64,000 nucleotides of DNA, from positions 62,001-126,000 of the forward strand of contig NZ_APAT01000015.1 in NCBI RefSeq assembly GCF_000347775.1, written 5' to 3'. The translations under genes were made by a program, and so were the position numbers. Below the pieces are notes generated by a model. It was given only the letters and a program-made list of their open reading frames with translations, was not told where the DNA came from and made no database searches. Each line of letters starts with the position of its first letter. The first letter of the stretch is position 1. This DNA comes from Marinobacter santoriniensis NKSG1. GTDB lineage: Bacteria; Pseudomonadota; Gammaproteobacteria; Pseudomonadales; Oleiphilaceae. Positions 60,265-64,000 of the stretch are shown here, one piece after another.

Positions 60265-62085
60265 ATGACAAGAACACGGAAAGCCTTATTTTTCACGGCC
60301 CTGCTGGGCGCACTGGCCCTGCCCACCACGTCATCCCAGGCAGCCACGGGCACCGATACCGTTACGCCGCAGCACGGTATCGCCATGCACGGCGAACCGA
60401 AGTATCCCAAGGGCTTTTCGCACTTCGACTACGTCAATCCCGATGCCCCCAAAGGCGGAACGCTGAAACTGTCCGTCTACGCCAACGGTTATGATTCGTT
60501 CAACCCGTTCGACATCAAGGGGATCGCAGCTGCCGGTATCACCACCTATCTGTACGATACCCTTCTGGAATCCTCGGCCGACGAGCCCTTCTCCGAGTAC
60601 GGCCTGATTGCCGAATCCGTTGAAACGCCGGAAGACCGCAGCTATGTGGTGTTCAATCTGCGAAAGGAGGCCCGGTTCCAGGATGGTCAGCCCATCACCG
60701 CCGAGGACGTAAAATTCACATTCGAGACTCTGGTGAACAAAGGCCACCCGTTCTACCGGAACTACTATGCGGATGTCGCCGATGTTGTTGTTGAGGGCCC
60801 GAGGCGGATCCGTTTCGATTTCAAGGAATCCACCAACCGGGAACTCCCCCTGATCCTCGGTCAGATGCCGATCCTTCCGGCGCACTACTGGAAAGACCGC
60901 GAATTCGGCAAGAACGGGCTGACACCGCCGGTCGGGAGCGGGCCCTACCGCATCTCCGACTTCGAAGCGGGCCGCTCGATCACGTATGAACGCGTCAAGG
61001 ATTACTGGGCCAAAGACCTGGGTGTCCGCAAGGGGCGCTTCAACTTCGACCATATCCGTTACGACTACTACTCGGACGACAACGTAGCGCTTGAGGCCTT
61101 CAAGGCGGGCAACTTCGATTTCCGGCTGGAATCCTCGGCCAAAAACTGGGCGACCGCCTACACCGGCCCGAAGTTCGACAACGGCTCGATCGTCAAGGAA
61201 TCCATCGAACACCACCGCCCTGCCGGAATGCAGGGTTTCGCGTTCAATACCCGCCGTTCGGTGTTCAGTGATCCCATGGTTCGTCGCGCCCTCGCCTATG
61301 CCTTTGACTTCGAGTGGGCCAACGAAAACCTGTTTTACGACCAGTACACCCGCACAGACAGCTATTTCGAGAACAGTGAACTGGCATCGAGTGGCCTGCC
61401 CACGGGGCGGGAACTGGAAATCCTGGAGCCCTTCCGCAAGCAGCTGCCGGACGAAGTTTTCACACAGGAATACACGCCGCCCTCTACGGACGGTCCGCAG
61501 GGTCTGAGGCAGAATCTCCGAAAGGCCCTGGAACTGCTGCGCTCTGCCGGTTATGCCATCAAGGATGGCAAGATGGTCAACAAGGAAACCGGAGAACCGC
61601 TGGCGTTCGAAATGCTGCTGTTCCAGAAGAGTTTCGAGCGGGTAGTGCTTCCATTCAAGAAGAACCTGGCGCGGCTCGGTATTGATATGAGCCTGCGGGT
61701 CGTGGACAGCAACCAGTATGTCCAGCGGGTCCGCAATTTCGACTTCGACATGATTGTCCAGACCATCCCCGAATCCGACTCCCCCGGCAACGAGCAGCGG
61801 GAGTACTGGTATTCTTTCAACGCGAACGTGACCGGCTCACGCAACTACATGGGCGTGAACAATCCGGTGGTCGACAAACTGGTGGATATGATTATCCAGG
61901 CACCCAGCCGGCAAGAACTGGTCTACCGGGTCCGGGCCCTGGATCGGGTTCTGTTGCATGGGTACTACGTGATTCCGCAATGGCACCTGACCAGCGACCG
62001 GGTCGCTTACTGGAACAAACTCGAGCGCCCGAAGGTTACGCCCAAGAACGGCTTTGACCTCAACAACTGGTGGATAAAGCCCTGA
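60265..62085 (+). CDS. yejA: Peptide ABC transporter substrate-binding protein (YejA-like)
   Basis: 606 residues with a Sec signal peptide (KALFFTALLGALALPTTSSQA). SBP_bac_5 fold; the start HGIAMHGEPKYPKGFSHFDYVNPDAPKGGTLKLSVYANGYDSFNPFDIKG is the YejA subgroup, which in enterobacteria delivers oligopeptides and microcin C. It is seven bases downstream of mltD, as in Pseudomonas, which suggests uptake of cell-wall or peptide products, though murein peptides as substrate are only inference. The permease genes follow. Confidence 0.9.
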   Translation: MTRTRKALFFTALLGALALPTTSSQAATGTDTVTPQHGIAMHGEPKYPKGFSHFDYVNPDAPKGGTLKLSVYANGYDSFNPFDIKGIAAAGITTYLYDTLLESSADEPFSEYGLIAESVETPEDRSYVVFNLRKEARFQDGQPITAEDVKFTFETLVNKGHPFYRNYYADVADVVVEGPRRIRFDFKESTNRELPLILGQMPILPAHYWKDREFGKNGLTPPVGSGPYRISDFEAGRSITYERVKDYWAKDLGVRKGRFNFDHIRYDYYSDDNVALEAFKAGNFDFRLESSAKNWATAYTGPKFDNGSIVKESIEHHRPAGMQGFAFNTRRSVFSDPMVRRALAYAFDFEWANENLFYDQYTRTDSYFENSELASSGLPTGRELEILEPFRKQLPDEVFTQEYTPPSTDGPQGLRQNLRKALELLRSAGYAIKDGKMVNKETGEPLAFEMLLFQKSFERVVLPFKKNLARLGIDMSLRVVDSNQYVQRVRNFDFDMIVQTIPESDSPGNEQREYWYSFNANVTGSRNYMGVNNPVVDKLVDMIIQAPSRQELVYRVRALDRVLLHGYYVIPQWHLTSDRVAYWNKLERPKVTPKNGFDLNNWWIKP

Positions 62086-62134
62086 TTAACCGGCCCGCTG
62101 GATCCAGGCAGTCATAGAAGGAATCCTCTCCGAC

Positions 62135-63220
62135 ATGGGCATCTACATCCTCAGACGGCTGGCACTGATCATCCCGACGCTGATCGGGATCATGCTGCTC
62201 AACTTCGTGATTGTGCAAGCCGCGCCCGGCGGCCCCGTGGAACAGCTGATCGCCGAGATGGAAGGCCATGGTGGCAACGCCCTGGCCCGTGCTGCCGGTG
62301 GCGGTTCCGGCGGCGAAGTGGCCACCGCCAGTGGGGATACCCGCGGGTCCCGGGGCATTCCGGATGAGTTATTGCAGGAAATTCGGGTGATGTACGGGTT
62401 CGACAAGCCGGCTCCGGAGCGATTCCTGCAGATGCTGAAGAACTACGCCACGTTCGATTTTGGCGACTCCTTCTTCCGCGAGAAAAGCGTCATCGACCTG
62501 ATCCTCGACAAAATGCCGGTCTCCATTTCCCTCGGGCTCTGGTCAACGCTGATCATTTACCTGGTCTCCATCCCGCTGGGTGTCCGCAAAGCGGTCTACG
62601 ACGGTTCGCGTTTCGATGTGTGGACCAGCTCCGTCATTGTGGTCGGTTACGCCATACCGGGCTTCCTGTTCGCGTTCCTGCTCATCGTACTCTTCGCGGG
62701 GGGCACCTACTTCGACTGGTTTCCGCTGCGGGGGCTAACGTCGGACAACTTCGATCAACTGAGCTGGTACCAGAAGATCGCGGACTATTTCTGGCACATC
62801 GCCCTGCCGGTCACCGCCAACGTCATCGGTGGTTTTGCCACCCTGACGCTGCTGACCAAGAATTCCTTCCTGGACGAGATCAGCAAGCAATACGTCGTGA
62901 CGGCCAGAGCCAAGGGGCTCGACGACAAGCGGGTGTTGTATGGTCATGTCTTCCGCAATGCCATGCTGATCGTGATCGCCAGCATGCCGGGCGTACTGGT
63001 CACCCTGTTTTTCACCGGGTCGCTGCTGATCGAAGTGATCTTCTCCCTGGATGGCCTGGGGCTGCTCGGGTTCGAGGCGGCGCTGAACCGGGACTATCCG
63101 GTAATCTTTGGAACCCTCTACATATTTACGCTCATGGGCCTGATTCTTAAACTGGTGAGCGACATAACCTACGTGCTGGTGGATCCGCGTATCGATTTTG
63201 AAAGCCGGGAGGGCGCCTGA
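62135..63220 (+). CDS. yejB: Peptide ABC transporter permease (YejB-like)
   Basis: 361 residues, six membrane helices. The N-terminus [38 protein letters not shown] and the large periplasmic insertion of about 60 residues after it are typical of YejB. The coupling loop with the ABC-interacting motif is [32 protein letters not shown]. It forms the channel with YejE. Confidence 0.93.
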   Translation: MGIYILRRLALIIPTLIGIMLLNFVIVQAAPGGPVEQLIAEMEGHGGNALARAAGGGSGGEVATASGDTRGSRGIPDELLQEIRVMYGFDKPAPERFLQMLKNYATFDFGDSFFREKSVIDLILDKMPVSISLGLWSTLIIYLVSIPLGVRKAVYDGSRFDVWTSSVIVVGYAIPGFLFAFLLIVLFAGGTYFDWFPLRGLTSDNFDQLSWYQKIADYFWHIALPVTANVIGGFATLTLLTKNSFLDEISKQYVVTARAKGLDDKRVLYGHVFRNAMLIVIASMPGVLVTLFFTGSLLIEVIFSLDGLGLLGFEAALNRDYPVIFGTLYIFTLMGLILKLVSDITYVLVDPRIDFESREGA

Positions 63221-63222
63221 CC

Positions 63223-64000
63223 ATGGCGACGCTCAGCCCGATCCAGCAACGCCGGCTTCGAAATTTCAGGAACAACCGGCGCGGTTACTGGTCACTCTGG
63301 ATCTTTCTCGTGCTGTTTGGCCTGTCCCTCTGTGCCGAGTTGATTGCCAACGACAAGCCCCTGGTCCTGTCATACAAGGACCAGCTTTATTTCCCGGTAT
63401 TCCAGACCGTGTCGGAGGAAACCTTCGGCGGCTTCCTGCCCACCGAGGCGGATTACCGGGATCCATTCATTGACAATGAGATCAAGGCCCATGGCTGGAT
63501 GGTCTGGCCGCCGATCCGTTTCAGCTACGACACGATCAACTACGACCTGGATGTCCCCTCGCCTGCACCGCCCAGCGCCGTCAACTGGCTGGGTACCGAT
63601 GACCAGGGTCGGGATGTGGCTGCGCGTGTCATTTACGGCTTCCGACTGTCTGTGATTTTCGGGCTTACACTCACCTTCGCCAGCTGTATTGTTGGCGTCG
63701 CCGCAGGAGCCCTGCAGGGGTATTACGGTGGCAAGGTGGACTTGCTCGGCCAGAGGTTCATCGAGGTGTGGTCGGGGCTGCCGGTGCTTTACCTGCTGAT
63801 TATCCTCTCCAGCATCGTGGAACCGAACTTCTGGTGGTTGCTGGGCATCATGTTGCTGTTCAGCTGGATGGGGCTTGTCGATGTGGTTCGGGCCGAGTTT
63901 CTCCGGGCCCGCAACTTTGAATACGTCAAAGCCGCCAGGGCGCTCGGGCTGGACAACGGCAAAATCATGTTCCGTCATATTCTGCCCAATGCCATGGTGG
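63223..64000 (+). CDS. yejE: Peptide ABC transporter permease (YejE-like), truncated by the window edge
   Basis: The first 259 codons are present; the gene continues past 64000. The N-terminus QQRRLRNFRNNRRGYWSLWIFLVLFGLSLCAELIANDKPLVLSYKDQLYFP and the block INWLGTDDQGRDVAARVIYGFRLSVIFGL-like (NWLGTDDQGRDVAARVIYG) are characteristic of the YejE/DppC group. The ABC-coupling loop (EYVKAARALGLDNGKIMFRHILPNAM) is just at the edge. ATG 63223 lies three bases after the yejB stop. The ATPase gene yejF is expected next, outside the window. Confidence 0.92.
   Translation, partial: MATLSPIQQRRLRNFRNNRRGYWSLWIFLVLFGLSLCAELIANDKPLVLSYKDQLYFPVFQTVSEETFGGFLPTEADYRDPFIDNEIKAHGWMVWPPIRFSYDTINYDLDVPSPAPPSAVNWLGTDDQGRDVAARVIYGFRLSVIFGLTLTFASCIVGVAAGALQGYYGGKVDLLGQRFIEVWSGLPVLYLLIILSSIVEPNFWWLLGIMLLFSWMGLVDVVRAEFLRARNFEYVKAARALGLDNGKIMFRHILPNAMV

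Noticed and set aside
1..64000. CRISPR array, rRNA operon or prophage
   Set aside because: No regularly spaced direct repeats, no rRNA-like segments and no phage structural genes were seen; the only integrase-like gene belongs to the IS91-like element.

Overview
The window looks like the chromosome of a marine gammaproteobacterium close to Marinobacter. The GC content is moderate to high. Gene content and order resemble Pseudomonas: metH, cysI-DUF934, sohB, an SCP2 gene, fimL, dnaQ, rnhA, gloB, mltD and yejABE follow one another, and the tRNA-Ser(UGA)/yccA/tus neighbourhood is shared with enterobacteria. The genus call is inferred from protein similarity remembered by eye; no search was run.

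Positions 1-5300 are the only clearly accessory stretch. It holds a truncated lipoprotein gene, a divergent SDR/LysR pair, a YefM-YoeB toxin-antitoxin pair and a decayed IS91-like element, and it ends at tRNA-Leu(UAA). Two imperfect inverted repeats with integron attC architecture (2394-2471 and 3028-3086) bracket the toxin-antitoxin pair exactly, and a third attC-like dyad lies at 116-172. I read this as a piece of an integron cassette array whose integrase is not in the window. The IS91-like element is inactive: its tyrosine recombinase has a nonsense codon just before the catalytic-Tyr region, and its transposase has lost the region that should carry the HUH motif.

Positions 5480-25712 carry housekeeping genes: a methyltransferase; cydABDC (bd-type quinol oxidase and its maturation exporter); a saccharopine-dehydrogenase-like reductase; small membrane proteins; etfBA divergent from etfD across a perfect 20-bp palindrome that resembles a PsrA operator; an SlyD-type FKBP; DUF1285, radical SAM, sixA and gpsA genes; a STAS/PP2C partner-switch pair; and an HD-domain hydrolase.

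Positions 25724-33740 hold a tightly overlapping lipid-modification operon: desaturase, SnoaL-like, SDR, FAD oxidoreductase, DUF1365, CFA-synthase-like methyltransferase, DUF2878 and a secreted protein. The methyltransferase lacks two residues expected in true cyclopropane synthases, so its product may not be a cyclopropane fatty acid.

Positions 33821-50161 contain xthA, a PhaD-like regulator and a phasin, then many sulfur genes: a two-part YeeE/YedE transporter, a TIGR01244 sulfurtransferase/phosphatase, tusDCBE for tRNA thiolation, nfuA, metH and cysI-DUF934, together with hemH, tRNA-Ser and yccA. Positions 50243-64000 follow the Pseudomonas-like order: acuI/yhdH, sohB, an SCP2 gene with an operator-like palindrome, fimL, dnaQ, rnhA, a methyltransferase, gloB, mltD and the start of a yejABE-type peptide importer that runs off the right edge.
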